A stretch of DNA of 64,000 nucleotides from Chishuiella changwenlii (GTDB lineage Bacteria; Bacteroidota; Bacteroidia; Flavobacteriales; Weeksellaceae): assembly GCF_900142565.1 (NCBI RefSeq), contig NZ_FRBH01000002.1:186001-250000 (forward strand), written 5' to 3'. Each line of letters opens with the position of its first letter. Position 1 is the first letter of the stretch. The notes beneath the pieces are model-generated. The model did no database searches. It was not told the origin of the DNA and saw only the letters and a list, made by a program, of their open reading frames with translations. Shown in pieces: positions 1-9,173 of the stretch. The position numbers were made by a program, and so were the translations under genes.

Positions 1-9
1 AATAAATAG

Positions 10-40
10 TTTGAAATTTATTATAATAAGATTACTATTG
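10..40 (+). promoter_or_regulatory. Promoter of the acetate transporter gene
   Basis: TTTG at 10-13, then 19 bases, then TACTATTG at 33-40. This is one base away from the Bacteroidota consensus TTTG-N19-TAnnTTTG. It would start transcription about 13-15 bases before the ATG at 60. Confidence 0.5.
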
Positions 41-59
41 TCTTAAATTAATAAATAAT

Positions 60-626
60 ATGGAAAATAATTATTCAATTAAAGACACTACAGCTAATCC
101 TGGGCCATTAGGATTGTATGGTTTTGCAATGACAACAATTTTGCTAAACATTCACAATGCAGGGTTTTTTCCTGTAAATAGTATGATAATGGGAATGGGT
201 GTATTCTTCGGTGGAGGAGCTCAGTTTATAGCTGGTACTATGGAATGGAAGAAAGGAAATGATTTCGGAGGAATTGCATTTATGTCTTACGGAGCTTTTT
301 GGTTAACATTAGTTTTTACATGGATTGCACCATTATTTGGAGTAGAAAAACCAGACGGAAATGCCATGGGATGCTATTTAGCAATTTGGGGATTATTTAC
401 ATTCGTTAATTTTCTACAAACATTAAAAGGAAACTTAGTTGGTAAATTATTATTTTCATCATTAGCCTTATTATTTTTCTTACTTGCAGCTGGTAATTTT
501 ACTGGTAAAGAAGAAATTCTTCATTTTGCAGGATGGGTTGGAATAATCTGTGGTTTTATAGCTTTTTACGAAGCCTCAGCAATTATGATCAATAAAAAAT
601 ACGAGAAAACAATATTACCATTATAA
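60..626 (+). CDS. satP: Acetate uptake transporter, GPR1/FUN34/YaaH (SatP) family
   Basis: Inner-membrane carrier expected to take up acetate, and perhaps succinate, with protons. The family signature NPGPLGLYGFAMTT is at residues 13-26, and the 188-residue length equals that of E. coli SatP. Several hydrophobic stretches fit the six-helix fold of the family. The second half holds an AxxxGW motif and ends in a short basic tail. It stands alone: its own promoter lies directly upstream and a strong terminator follows 23 bases after the stop, so it is probably monocistronic. Family membership is clear from sequence; the exact substrate range is inferred from the family. Confidence 0.9.
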   Translation: MENNYSIKDTTANPGPLGLYGFAMTTILLNIHNAGFFPVNSMIMGMGVFFGGGAQFIAGTMEWKKGNDFGGIAFMSYGAFWLTLVFTWIAPLFGVEKPDGNAMGCYLAIWGLFTFVNFLQTLKGNLVGKLLFSSLALLFFLLAAGNFTGKEEILHFAGWVGIICGFIAFYEASAIMINKKYEKTILPL

Positions 627-648
627 AACGTTTTCAGATAATTATAGT

Positions 649-687
649 AAAAAAGCTTCATTTTATAAATTAAAATGGAGCTTTTTT
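649..687 (+). terminator. Rho-independent terminator after satP
   Basis: Inverted repeat AAAAGCTTCATTTTA / TAAAATGGAGCTTTT with a five-base loop and a T run. Confidence 0.8.
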
Positions 688-702
688 ATTAAACATGTAT
701 TT

Positions 703-788
703 TGGGCGACCAAGCGGGCTTTCCGCTTTATCTTTTGTTCGCTAGTACGCTCCACAAAAGGATATCGCTTCAATCCCTGTCGCATTCT
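703..788. repeat. Dispersed intergenic repeat, copy A
   Basis: A locally GC-richer block starting GGGCGACCAAGCGGGC, with TTCCGCTT, CTTTTGTTCGCTAGTACGCT, ACAAAAGGAT and CAATCCCTGTCGCATTCT. The same order of pieces recurs at 60308-60400. Matching arms (ATCTTTTGT / ACAAAAGGAT) would fold into a hairpin around TTCGCTAGTACGCT. From memory, elements of this kind are scattered through many Flavobacteriia genomes. No coding potential is seen. Function unknown. Confidence 0.6.
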
Positions 789-815
789 AAAATTAAGGTG
801 TTAAGTTTTTACATT

Positions 816-853
816 TAACCTCTAACCTCTAACCTCTAACCTCTAACCTCTAA
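816..853. repeat. Five 7-bp tandem repeats (TAACCTC)
   Basis: TAACCTC is repeated five times without interruption from 816 to 850, followed by TAA. It lies between the dispersed repeat and the glmM promoter region. Such short arrays often vary in copy number between strains. Confidence 0.9.
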
Positions 854-918
854 TATCTCAAATCTAGAATCTGTAAATAAAATAGAAATAAAACTAAAGG
901 ATAAATTTTTCAATTTTG

Positions 919-926
919 TAGATTTG
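919..926 (+). promoter_or_regulatory. Candidate -7 box of glmM
   Basis: TAGATTTG matches TAnnTTTG 24 bases before the ATG at 951. No clear -33 TTTG is seen at the right distance, so support is partial. Confidence 0.35.
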
Positions 927-950
927 TATCACTATAAAAAAATAAATTTT

Positions 951-2333
951 ATGTCCTTAATCAAATCAATTTCGGGTTTTCGTGGAACAATCGGAGGAAA
1001 ACCAGGAGATAATCTAACACCTATAGATGCAGTTAAATTTGCAGCAGCTTACGGAACTTGGTTAAAAAATCAATCAAGCCAATCAGAATACAAAGTAATT
1101 ATTGGTAGAGATGCTCGTATCTCTGGACAAATGATTTCTCAATTAGTTTGTTCAACTTTACAAGGATTGGGAATAAATGTTGTCGACTTAGGTTTATCAA
1201 CAACACCAACTGTAGAAGTAATGGTAACACATCTAAATGCAGACGGAGGAATTATTTTAACAGCTTCACATAATCCAAAAGAATGGAATGCATTAAAATT
1301 ACTTAATGCAAAAGGAGAATTTGTTTCTTCAGAAGATGGTGCACAAATATTATCTTTTGTAGATAAAGATGAATATACTTTTGCAGAAGTAGATCACTTA
1401 GGTACATATGAGACATTTGATGACGGAATAGATTTACATATAGACAAAATATTAGCATTACCATTAGTTGATGCAGAAGCTATTAAGAAAAAGAATTTTA
1501 AAGTAGCAATTGATGCAGTAAACTCAACAGGAGGAATTGCAATTCCAAAATTATTAGAACGTTTAGGAGTTACTTATTACGGAATGTATTGCGAGCCAAA
1601 TGGACAATTTCCTCATAATCCAGAACCGTTAAAAGAGCACTTAGGAGATATCTGTAAAAAAGTAATCGAAGAAGGTGCTGATTTTGGTGTTGTAGTAGAT
1701 CCAGATGTTGATCGTTTAGCAATTATAGACGAAAAAGGAGAAATGTTTGGAGAAGAATATACATTAGTTGCAATAGCAGATTATGTATTATCTAAAACGC
1801 CATCAGCAACAGTTTCTAACTTATCATCTTCTCGTGCATTACGTGATGTTACAGAAAGATACAACCAAAATTACTCACCATCTGCTGTTGGGGAAGTAAA
1901 TGTTGTTGTTGAAATGAAAAACGTTAATGCAAAAATTGGAGGAGAAGGTAATGGAGGAATTATTTATCCAGAATTACATTACGGAAGAGACTCTTTAGTA
2001 GGTATTGCTTTATTCTTAACACAATTAGCAGAGCAAGAAATTACGGTTTCAGAATTAAGAAAAACGTATCCAGCATATTATATGGCGAAAAAGAAAATAG
2101 AATTAACGCCAGAAATTAATGTAGACGAATTGTTAGTTAAAATTCAAGACGTTTATAAAAACGAACAAATCAATACAGTTGACGGAGTAAAAATTGATTT
2201 CCCAACAGAATGGGTTCATTTACGTAAATCAAATACAGAACCTATTATTCGTATTTATACTGAAAGTACTTCAGAAGAAAATGCTAATAAATTAGCAGAT
2301 AAAATGATAGAAAGTATTAAAAATATTATCTAA
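951..2333 (+). CDS. glmM: Phosphoglucosamine mutase
   Basis: Converts glucosamine-6-phosphate to glucosamine-1-phosphate for UDP-GlcNAc, and so for peptidoglycan and LPS; cytoplasmic. All alpha-D-phosphohexomutase signatures are visible: the phosphoserine loop TASHNP (Ser106), the metal loop DPDVDR, the sugar loop GEGNGG in place of GExSG, and the phosphate-binding RKSNTEP near the C-terminus. I chose ATG at 951 (460 residues, starting MSLIKSISGFRG) because the frame also opens at a TTG at 924, inside the likely promoter, and the extra nine residues are not part of the family. A strong terminator follows. A phosphomannomutase/phosphoglucomutase activity cannot be excluded by reading alone. 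Confidence 0.88.
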   Translation: MSLIKSISGFRGTIGGKPGDNLTPIDAVKFAAAYGTWLKNQSSQSEYKVIIGRDARISGQMISQLVCSTLQGLGINVVDLGLSTTPTVEVMVTHLNADGGIILTASHNPKEWNALKLLNAKGEFVSSEDGAQILSFVDKDEYTFAEVDHLGTYETFDDGIDLHIDKILALPLVDAEAIKKKNFKVAIDAVNSTGGIAIPKLLERLGVTYYGMYCEPNGQFPHNPEPLKEHLGDICKKVIEEGADFGVVVDPDVDRLAIIDEKGEMFGEEYTLVAIADYVLSKTPSATVSNLSSSRALRDVTERYNQNYSPSAVGEVNVVVEMKNVNAKIGGEGNGGIIYPELHYGRDSLVGIALFLTQLAEQEITVSELRKTYPAYYMAKKKIELTPEINVDELLVKIQDVYKNEQINTVDGVKIDFPTEWVHLRKSNTEPIIRIYTESTSEENANKLADKMIESIKNII

Positions 2334-2359
2334 AAATAAATTTTTAGGACTGTTTAATA

Positions 2360-2409
2360 AATGTGCAAAACTCTAACATTTTGTTAGGGATTTTGCACAT
2401 TTTATTTTG
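2360..2409 (+). terminator. Terminator after glmM
   Basis: Long stem AATGTGCAAAA-TCTAACA / TTAG-GATTTTGCACATT followed by TTTATTTTG. Confidence 0.75.
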
Positions 2410-2426
2410 TAATTTAGTACTGATAT

Positions 2427-3794
2427 ATGGAAGAGGACTTTTTTAATAATGAATTGATTGAAGGTTTTGAGCAAATGCTAGATAACCGAGAATCTAAATA
2501 TTATGATTCTGAAGATTTGGTTGAAATCATTGAATTTTACATCGAAGTTAACGATAGCGAATACGCAAAACGTGCGCTAGAGTTTGCTGAGAAGATGCAT
2601 CCAGATAATTTAGATATCAAAATAAAAAGAATAGAATATCTTTTATTTACTGAAAACTTAAAAGGTGCAGGAAAGTTAATTCAAGAATTAAGTGACATTG
2701 CAGCAAAAGAAATAGATTATTTATTAGTGCAGGCTCGTTTTTGGGGATTAAAAAATATGCCTAGAAAAGCTATTCGTTTTTATGAACAAGCTTTACAGAT
2801 AGATGATGAAGAAACAGATTTTATTTGTAATTGTATAGGAAACGAATATTTAAATTTAGATGAAGTACATTCTGCTATCGTAGCTTTTAAACGTGCATTA
2901 AAATTTAACCCAGAAAATGATTATTCTTTCTACTCAATCATTCAATCTTATGAAGAAATTCATGACAAAGATGATTGTATAGTATTTTTAAAAGAATATA
3001 TAGAAGATAATCCTTATTCAGAAACAGCTTGGCTACAATTAGGATTACTACATAACAATAAGAAACAATTTCACGAAGCAATAGATGCGTTTGATTTTGT
3101 TATTGCAATTAATCCAACAAGTATTGCAGCACAAACAAATAAAGCACATTCTTTAGAGGAATTAGGACAATTAAATGCTGCTATAGAAGTATTAGAAGAA
3201 ACATTAGAGTTTGATGATTCTCCAGCTTCAACTCATTTAAAAATTGGTGAACTTTTTGAAAAATTAGAAAAACCTCAAAAAGCATTAAGAGCTTATCATT
3301 TGTCTATAAAAGAAGATCCACAGCTAGATAAAGCTTGGGCAAAAACAGCTTCTTTATACGATAAAATAGCGAACTATGATGAAGCAGAATATTATATTAA
3401 TAGAGCAATAGAATTAGATAATACAAATCCAGATTACTACAGTAATGTGATTTATTATTATTTAAAACAAATGAAGTTTGAAGAAGCAATTAAAAACTTG
3501 GAGAGATTAGTTGAGTTAAAACCTCTAGTTTTTAATACATGGTATGCTTATGTAGAGACTTTAATTGCTATAGGAGAATATGACCAAGCATTAGCAGTTT
3601 TAATAGGTGGGGCTTTAAAAAACTTTAATCGAGCAGAGTTTTTCTATCAATTAAGTAATGTGTATTATCAAACAGATCAAGATAAACTTGGAAATGAAGC
3701 TTTGGTAAATGCATTAAGTTTAGATAGGAGCTTAAAAGATGAAATGTTAGAAAATTATCCAATATTAAAAGAAAAAATAAAACTAGTTAATTAA
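2427..3794 (+). CDS. Tetratricopeptide repeat protein
   Basis: 455 residues with no signal peptide, so probably cytoplasmic. It starts with an acidic region (MEEDFFNNELIEGFEQMLD) and is then almost entirely TPR units. Recognisable helices include RKAIRFYEQALQIDD, HSAIVAFKRALKFNPEN, HEAIDAFDFVIAINPTS, QKALRAYHLSIKEDPQ, DEAEYYINRAIELDNTN and EEAIKNLERLVELKP, giving roughly ten or more repeats. TPR solenoids serve as protein-protein scaffolds. No enzymatic domain is present and the partner is unknown. It sits between glmM and the ACP phosphodiesterase with terminators on both sides, so the neighbourhood says little about its role. Confidence 0.85.
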   Translation: MEEDFFNNELIEGFEQMLDNRESKYYDSEDLVEIIEFYIEVNDSEYAKRALEFAEKMHPDNLDIKIKRIEYLLFTENLKGAGKLIQELSDIAAKEIDYLLVQARFWGLKNMPRKAIRFYEQALQIDDEETDFICNCIGNEYLNLDEVHSAIVAFKRALKFNPENDYSFYSIIQSYEEIHDKDDCIVFLKEYIEDNPYSETAWLQLGLLHNNKKQFHEAIDAFDFVIAINPTSIAAQTNKAHSLEELGQLNAAIEVLEETLEFDDSPASTHLKIGELFEKLEKPQKALRAYHLSIKEDPQLDKAWAKTASLYDKIANYDEAEYYINRAIELDNTNPDYYSNVIYYYLKQMKFEEAIKNLERLVELKPLVFNTWYAYVETLIAIGEYDQALAVLIGGALKNFNRAEFFYQLSNVYYQTDQDKLGNEALVNALSLDRSLKDEMLENYPILKEKIKLVN

Positions 3795-3797
3795 ACT

Positions 3798-3833
3798 AAA
3801 ACCTCAGAGAAGCCAATTCTTTGAGGTTTTTTT
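3798..3833 (+). terminator. Terminator after the TPR gene
   Basis: AAACCTCA-AGAA / TTCT-TGAGGTTT hairpin followed by seven T. Confidence 0.8.
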
Positions 3834-3893
3834 ACAAAAAGTTAATTTAAAAATTGGCATAATAAATGTACTTTTATTAACGAATAAAATAAT

Positions 3894-4499
3894 ATGAATC
3901 TAGTAGCACATCAATATTTATCATTCGGAGAAAGGGGAATTCAAATAGGAAATTTACTTGGAGAAATTGTAAAAGGAAATCAATATGAGAATTTTTCTGA
4001 AGATGTAAAAACTGGAATTTTACTACATAGAACAATAGATACGTTTACAGATGAGCATGAAATTGTGAAAAGAAGTTCAAGCTATTTTTACGAATCACAA
4101 CATAAATATTCTCCAATTGTAATAGATGTTATTTTTGACTATTTTCTAATTAAACATTGGGATAAATTCTATAAAGACTCATTTGAAAATTTTAAAAAGA
4201 GCTGCTACTCATTATTTGAAAAAGAATATGATAGCCTTCCTAAAAAGCTTCAAGAAACAATTTATTATTTATTAAAATACGATTGGTTTAAAAACTATTC
4301 GAGCATAGAAGGAGTTCAAAAAACATTGAAAGGAATTGGTAATCGATCAAAATTTGAAAACAATCTTCATCAAGTTATTCCAGAATTTGAAAAGAATTAT
4401 AAGAAATTAGAACAAGATTTTTTAGAATTTTTTCCTCAATTAATTAATTGTTGCCAAAATTATTTAGGAATTACTTCCGATCTTAAAAAATCATTTTAG
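3894..4499 (+). CDS. acpH: Acyl carrier protein phosphodiesterase (AcpH, DUF479)
   Basis: Removes the 4'-phosphopantetheine arm from holo-ACP; cytoplasmic. At 201 residues it fits the family size of about 190-200. HD-like metal-site residues are visible: His6 in AHQYLS, then LHRTIDTFTDEH with His45, Asp49, Asp53 and His55, and DVIFDYFLIKHW further on. The motif usually written GNFxxDFVKG reads GNLLGEIVKG here, so Glu24 replaces the usual Asp. That could alter metal binding or may be lineage variation. The ATG at 3894 aligns with the family N-terminus. It is followed 50 bases later by the carboxylase gene, with no terminator between, so co-transcription is possible. Confidence 0.8.
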   Translation: MNLVAHQYLSFGERGIQIGNLLGEIVKGNQYENFSEDVKTGILLHRTIDTFTDEHEIVKRSSSYFYESQHKYSPIVIDVIFDYFLIKHWDKFYKDSFENFKKSCYSLFEKEYDSLPKKLQETIYYLLKYDWFKNYSSIEGVQKTLKGIGNRSKFENNLHQVIPEFEKNYKKLEQDFLEFFPQLINCCQNYLGITSDLKKSF

Positions 4500-4549
4500 C
4501 ATTTGAATTTAATTCATTAGTTTAGGGCTGTAAACAAACAGAGAACGTA

Positions 4550-6175
4550 ATGGATTTAACTTTTAATAAAAGAGAAGATCACAATAAATTATTGTTGTCT
4601 AAACTGAAAAATAAACTAAAAGAGGTTTATTTAGGAGGAGGACAAAAACGTATTGATTCACTTCACGCAAAAGGAAAATTAACAGCAAGAGAAAGAATAG
4701 ATTATCTTTTAGATGACAAACCAAGCATAGAAATTGGTGCGTTAACGGGAGATGAGATGTACAAGGAACACGGAGGTTGCCCTTCTGGAGGTGTTGTTGT
4801 TAAAATTGGTTATATTTCTGGAAAACAATGTATTGTTGTTGCAAATGATGCAACTGTAAAAGCAGGAGCTTGGTTTCCTATTACAGGTAAAAAGAATTTG
4901 CGTGCACAAGAAATAGCAATGGAAAATAAAATTCCAATTATTTATTTAGTAGATAGTGCAGGAGTTTATTTACCATTACAAGATGAAATTTTTCCTGACA
5001 AGGAAAACTTCGGAAGAATTTTTCGCAACAACGCAATAATGTCTTCTATGGGAATTACACAAATTTCTGCAGTAATGGGAAGTTGTGTTGCTGGTGGAGC
5101 TTATTTACCAATTATGAGCGATGAGGCTATGATTGTAGATAAAACAGGTTCTATTTTCTTAGCAGGAAGCTATTTAGTAAAAGCTGCTATTGGAGAGGAC
5201 ATTGATAATGAAGCATTAGGAGGAGCAACAACACATTGCGAAATCTCTGGTGTAACAGATTATAAAGCAAAAGATGATAAAGATGCTTTAGATAGAATAA
5301 AATCTATCGTAGGTAAAATTGGTGATTTTGAAAAAGCCGGATTTAATCGAGTAGAAGCAAAGAAACCTTCTTTAGACGAGAAAGAAATTTATGGTATTTT
5401 ACCTGCTTCTCGCGCTGAGCAATATGATATGTACGACATTATTAACAGAATTGTTGATAACTCTGAGTTAGATGAATACAAACCAGATTATGGTCAGTCA
5501 ATTATATGTACATATGCGCGTATAGATGGATGGGCTGTTGGTATTGTTGCCAACCAAAGAAAAATTGTAAAATCTAAAAAAGATGGGATGCAATTTGGTG
5601 GCGTTATATATTCTGATTCGGCTGATAAAGCAACGCGATTTATTGCAAATTGTAATCAGAAGAAAATTCCATTGGTTTTCTTACAAGACGTAACTGGCTT
5701 TATGGTTGGTTCTAAATCTGAACATGGAGGAATTATAAAAGACGGAGCAAAGATGGTGAATGCTGTTTCTAATTCTGTTGTTCCAAAGTTTACAATTATT
5801 GTAGGAAATTCTTATGGAGCAGGTAATTATGCGATGTGTGGAAAAGCCTATGATCCACGATTAATTGCTGCTTGGCCATCTGCACAATTAGCTGTAATGG
5901 GAGGAGAGCAAGCTGCAAAAGTACTTTTACAAATAAAAGAAGCTACTTTAAAAGCACAAGGAGTTGAGGTTGACGAAACAAAAAAACAAGAATTGTTAAC
6001 TGAGATTACTAATCAGTACAATGATCAAACGAGTCCATATTATGCAGCATCAAGATTGTGGACAGATGGAATTATTGATCCTTTAGACACTCGTAAATGG
6101 ATTTCTATGGGAATTGAAGCTGCTAACAATGCACCAATAGAAAAACAGTTTAACTTAGGTGTTATTCAAGTTTAA
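4550..6175 (+). CDS. Acyl-CoA carboxylase beta subunit, methylcrotonyl-CoA carboxylase-like
   Basis: Carboxyltransferase subunit (541 residues) that moves CO2 from carboxybiotin to an acyl-CoA. The N-terminal half carries SCVAGGAYLP (about 178-187), one oxyanion-hole region. The C-terminal half carries GNSYGAGNYAM and AVMGGEQAAKVL. The stretch IYLVDSAGVYLPLQDEIFPD followed by FGRIFRNNAIMSSMGI, and the Ser-Cys in MGSC, resemble eukaryotic and bacterial MCC beta more than propionyl- or acetyl-CoA carboxylase, pointing to leucine breakdown. No biotin carboxylase or biotin carrier gene is next to it, so its partner must lie outside this window. Methylcrotonyl, geranyl and other acyl substrates remain open. 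A hairpin terminator follows. Confidence 0.85.
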   Translation: MDLTFNKREDHNKLLLSKLKNKLKEVYLGGGQKRIDSLHAKGKLTARERIDYLLDDKPSIEIGALTGDEMYKEHGGCPSGGVVVKIGYISGKQCIVVANDATVKAGAWFPITGKKNLRAQEIAMENKIPIIYLVDSAGVYLPLQDEIFPDKENFGRIFRNNAIMSSMGITQISAVMGSCVAGGAYLPIMSDEAMIVDKTGSIFLAGSYLVKAAIGEDIDNEALGGATTHCEISGVTDYKAKDDKDALDRIKSIVGKIGDFEKAGFNRVEAKKPSLDEKEIYGILPASRAEQYDMYDIINRIVDNSELDEYKPDYGQSIICTYARIDGWAVGIVANQRKIVKSKKDGMQFGGVIYSDSADKATRFIANCNQKKIPLVFLQDVTGFMVGSKSEHGGIIKDGAKMVNAVSNSVVPKFTIIVGNSYGAGNYAMCGKAYDPRLIAAWPSAQLAVMGGEQAAKVLLQIKEATLKAQGVEVDETKKQELLTEITNQYNDQTSPYYAASRLWTDGIIDPLDTRKWISMGIEAANNAPIEKQFNLGVIQV

Positions 6176-6197
6176 AAATTAGTTTTTTATAATATAT

Positions 6198-6232
6198 AAG
6201 GCTATCTTTCCAATGTTAGATAGCCTTTTTTT
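6198..6232 (+). terminator. Terminator after the carboxylase gene
   Basis: AAGGCTATCT / AGATAGCCTT hairpin followed by a T run. Confidence 0.8.
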
Positions 6233-6249
6233 AATTCAAAATATAGTTT

Positions 6250-6663
6250 ATGTTTAAGACATTAAGTTTAATTTTTACACTCTTATTATCTTCAATAGTT
6301 GTTAATGCACAAACATCATTTAAGATAGAAAGTTTCGAAACGTCCTTAGTTACCAAAAAAATGTTATACGATTGGTTTGGAAAATGGGACAATATTGCAC
6401 AAACTGATGATGATGATACAGCACTTGTTTGGACAAATAGAAAAGTAATAAATGAAGCGAATGAAACTTTTACGTTAATAGCTTCTAGTTCCGAAACAGA
6501 GGAAGGATTATATGGTAGTGTTATTGTTTTAACAAGCAAAAGTCAAGATGCTTTGGCTTTTGATTCTCCTTATAAAGAATATTTAAATGAGTTTTTGAAA
6601 ACAATAGCTAGGAAAAAGAGCAATAGTAAACGTTTCTTCAGAGAATATCAGAAAATTAAATAA
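6250..6663 (+). CDS. Small secreted protein of unknown function
   Basis: 137 residues. A signal peptide covers about residues 1-20 (MFKTLSLIFTLLLSSIVVNA, then QT), so the mature protein of about 117 residues should be periplasmic or exported. The mature part is mixed hydrophilic, with an acidic run DDDD at about 53-57 and a basic C-terminus (RKKSNSKRFFREYQKIK). No Cys, membrane segment or sorting domain is visible. It lies between two terminators, so it is likely monocistronic. I do not recognise a family. Confidence 0.65.
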   Translation: MFKTLSLIFTLLLSSIVVNAQTSFKIESFETSLVTKKMLYDWFGKWDNIAQTDDDDTALVWTNRKVINEANETFTLIASSSETEEGLYGSVIVLTSKSQDALAFDSPYKEYLNEFLKTIARKKSNSKRFFREYQKIK

Positions 6664-6678
6664 GATTAGATTCAAATA

Positions 6679-6711
6679 TAAAAGCCACAATTTATTGTGG
6701 CTTTTATATTT
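6679..6711. terminator. Bidirectional terminator between convergent genes
   Basis: Perfect AAAAGCCACAA / TTGTGGCTTTT stem with a four-base loop. It serves the gene ending at 6663 and the minus-strand gene ending at 6733. Confidence 0.75.
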
Positions 6712-6732
6712 TTAATTAATTTCTTGTTCAAA

Positions 6733-9135
6733 TTATTTTCTACTATATTCTAAAAGTTCTTCAATAGATTGTACATGCTCAGATGAAACTTTTTTTCCAT
6801 TTTTATACATCTCAATCAAAAAAGACTTATCTGATTTTTCTTGAATAAATAGACCAGATTGTTTTTCTCCTTTATCATTATAATCAGAATAAGTAACGAT
6901 ATCTTTTTCTTTAAAAGGGAAGTTAAAATAATTCTCTTCTGAATCATATCCCGTTTTTCTCATTACATAATTCTCAATTCCTTGTAAAATTGTATGTAGT
7001 GTATTTTTTTTGTTCTCAATTTTTGTAGGTATAGCACCTAGAATTTTAAACATGAAATCACTTTCGGGTTTTATATCATCTTCAAATTGAGGTGGAATGA
7101 AATGGTATTTTTTTAATTTATCATTTTCAAGATAATAAATTGTGACTGAATTTGGACTTCCTTCTTTTATTGTATTAGTATTTGAGTTAGAATAAATCAA
7201 TTTGTCTTTATCGTATAAACCTGCTTCTAAATTATCTTTTTTACCCGCTTTTATTCGAATTGTAAAAGGAGATTGTAATTCAGATACGATAATTTCATTA
7301 TTTTTTGATGCAAACGAAATTCTATTAAAATAGTGCATCGCAAAAAGATTGAGATCAAATTTAATAAGCTGTTTGTTCTTATACTCCTCTTTAATAATAG
7401 CAGTATTACCAATCATTTTAAAAAGACTTCCATCTGAAATTTTACCATTAATAAAACTTGATTTTATATCAAACATATAATGTTGATAGTTATCCATTTT
7501 ATCTAGAAAATCATAAGAATATTGAGTTGTTAATTGACCATTTTTATAAAAGTTAACTAGAGGAAAATCACTAATTAAAGAATCATTTAAAAAATATCCT
7601 TCGTAAGGCTGTTGGTTTTTAAATTTCCCTTGATAAAACTCTTGTTCATTATCTTTTATAGAAAAATTATAGTAATCAATGCTCGCAAGTTTTCCATCAA
7701 TATATTTTTCTTTTCTTTTTATCTCATCTGAATAATCCGAAGAATATATTTTCTCGACTATTTTTCCATCGGCATAAACATTCTTTACATCTTTATCAGA
7801 AACAACTCCATTAACAATACGGTTGTTTTTATAAACACTCTCATTAATTAGTTTTCCGTCTTTATATTGTTTTCTAAATCCCTCACGAACTCCATTTTTC
7901 ATTTCATATTCTTCGATAAGATCATCATAATAGTTCATGAAAACTTTCTGAATACCATTTAGAATACCATTTTCATAACGAAGTAATTCAATATCATAAT
8001 CACGCTCTACAAGGAATAAACCATTCCAAGGAGTTCCATTTTTATAATCTCCTTTATAAATAATTTTATCGTTATTTTTTACAACCTCTTGATTTATTTT
8101 TACGCCATTTTTTAATTCAAAAGTCAATAAATTTTGACCGATATTTTTCTCAAATTCTCCATCCCAAGGTTGACCATTTTTATATAAACTCTTTCTTTTT
8201 GTAAGAAGATTATTTTTTTCGATTAATTCGCCATCAGCATACTTTTCAACAGCTTTTAATTGACCATCTATTGTGTAAAATTTAGATTCTACTAATTGGC
8301 TATTTCGATATATTTTTTCGTTATTTATATTTCTAGCAAAATCGTTTGTAGTGTAATAGCTCAATTCAGTATAATTACTAGGTAAATCACTTTTTGAAAG
8401 ATCTAAAGATAAAAGCAACTTTTCATTTTTGTCCCAAACAATTTTCCTTAATTTTTTATGAACATTATATTCATCAATACCATAAATTGTTTCTTCGGCT
8501 TTTTTACCATTTTGCCAATAAATAATAGTTTTATAGGCTTCTGCTAATTTTGGCTCTTCAACATTTTGTCCATACGTCATAGGAGGAGGTACAACAATAC
8601 TAACAGGAGGATTCACTACGGTTTCAGGCTCAGGAGTAGAATCTATGTAATAATTGTCTCGTAAGCTCTTAGCAAAAATACCTTTATAATCTTTGTTATT
8701 ATCAATAGTTCCAGTATATAAAGGTTTGTTTTTATAGAAAACTTCTATCTTATTTTTTTCACCATCTTTATTATAATTCACTTTTTTCCAAATCGTATTA
8801 TCATTAAAATAATAGATTAGTTCTTTCGTAATTGTTTTATTATAATACTGTACTTCACTTTCATCTAAACCATTTTTATCATACCAGAAAATATCACCAA
8901 CGTAGGAATTTTCATTATTTTCATCTAATAAATATCCTTGCATTTGGAGTGTTCCATTTTTATAGAAATCTCTTAATAAAAATAAATTTCCCAACTTTTT
9001 TAACGGAAAAGGTCTATAAAAGCTATGATTATCCTTTGTAGTTACTTCCCAATTTTTATCAAAATAAATCGTGTCTTGCGCTTTAATAATGATAGAACTT
9101 AATAAAAGTAGTGAGATTGTTATACTATTCTTCAT
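6733..9135 (-). CDS. Secreted YKNG/MORN-like repeat protein
   Basis: 800 residues with a signal peptide (MKNSITISLLLLSSIIIKAQ). Many short repeats of the type Y-K-N-G-x are spread through it (FYKNGTLQMQG, LYKNGQPWDGEF, YKNGTPWNGLF, QYKDGKLINES, FYKNGQLTTQ, MYKNGKKVSSEH). These resemble the YwqK/MORN variant repeats that form extended beta-hairpin solenoids. A proline-rich linker (PEPETVVNPPVSIVVPPPM) lies at about residues 168-187. The C-terminal 200 residues lack repeats and no T9SS sorting domain is seen. It starts 38 bases after the GH92 gene on the same strand, so the two may form an operon. Function unknown; a surface or periplasmic role is inferred. Confidence 0.7.
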   Translation of the reverse strand: MKNSITISLLLLSSIIIKAQDTIYFDKNWEVTTKDNHSFYRPFPLKKLGNLFLLRDFYKNGTLQMQGYLLDENNENSYVGDIFWYDKNGLDESEVQYYNKTITKELIYYFNDNTIWKKVNYNKDGEKNKIEVFYKNKPLYTGTIDNNKDYKGIFAKSLRDNYYIDSTPEPETVVNPPVSIVVPPPMTYGQNVEEPKLAEAYKTIIYWQNGKKAEETIYGIDEYNVHKKLRKIVWDKNEKLLLSLDLSKSDLPSNYTELSYYTTNDFARNINNEKIYRNSQLVESKFYTIDGQLKAVEKYADGELIEKNNLLTKRKSLYKNGQPWDGEFEKNIGQNLLTFELKNGVKINQEVVKNNDKIIYKGDYKNGTPWNGLFLVERDYDIELLRYENGILNGIQKVFMNYYDDLIEEYEMKNGVREGFRKQYKDGKLINESVYKNNRIVNGVVSDKDVKNVYADGKIVEKIYSSDYSDEIKRKEKYIDGKLASIDYYNFSIKDNEQEFYQGKFKNQQPYEGYFLNDSLISDFPLVNFYKNGQLTTQYSYDFLDKMDNYQHYMFDIKSSFINGKISDGSLFKMIGNTAIIKEEYKNKQLIKFDLNLFAMHYFNRISFASKNNEIIVSELQSPFTIRIKAGKKDNLEAGLYDKDKLIYSNSNTNTIKEGSPNSVTIYYLENDKLKKYHFIPPQFEDDIKPESDFMFKILGAIPTKIENKKNTLHTILQGIENYVMRKTGYDSEENYFNFPFKEKDIVTYSDYNDKGEKQSGLFIQEKSDKSFLIEMYKNGKKVSSEHVQSIEELLEYSRK

Positions 9136-9173
9136 AAAGAGATATTTAATGAAAACTCAATTTTTAGTACGAA

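Noticed and set aside
816-853. Telomere-like CCTCTAA repeats
   Set aside because: Five units inside a chromosome between ordinary genes; no linear-replicon features. Treated as a simple tandem repeat.
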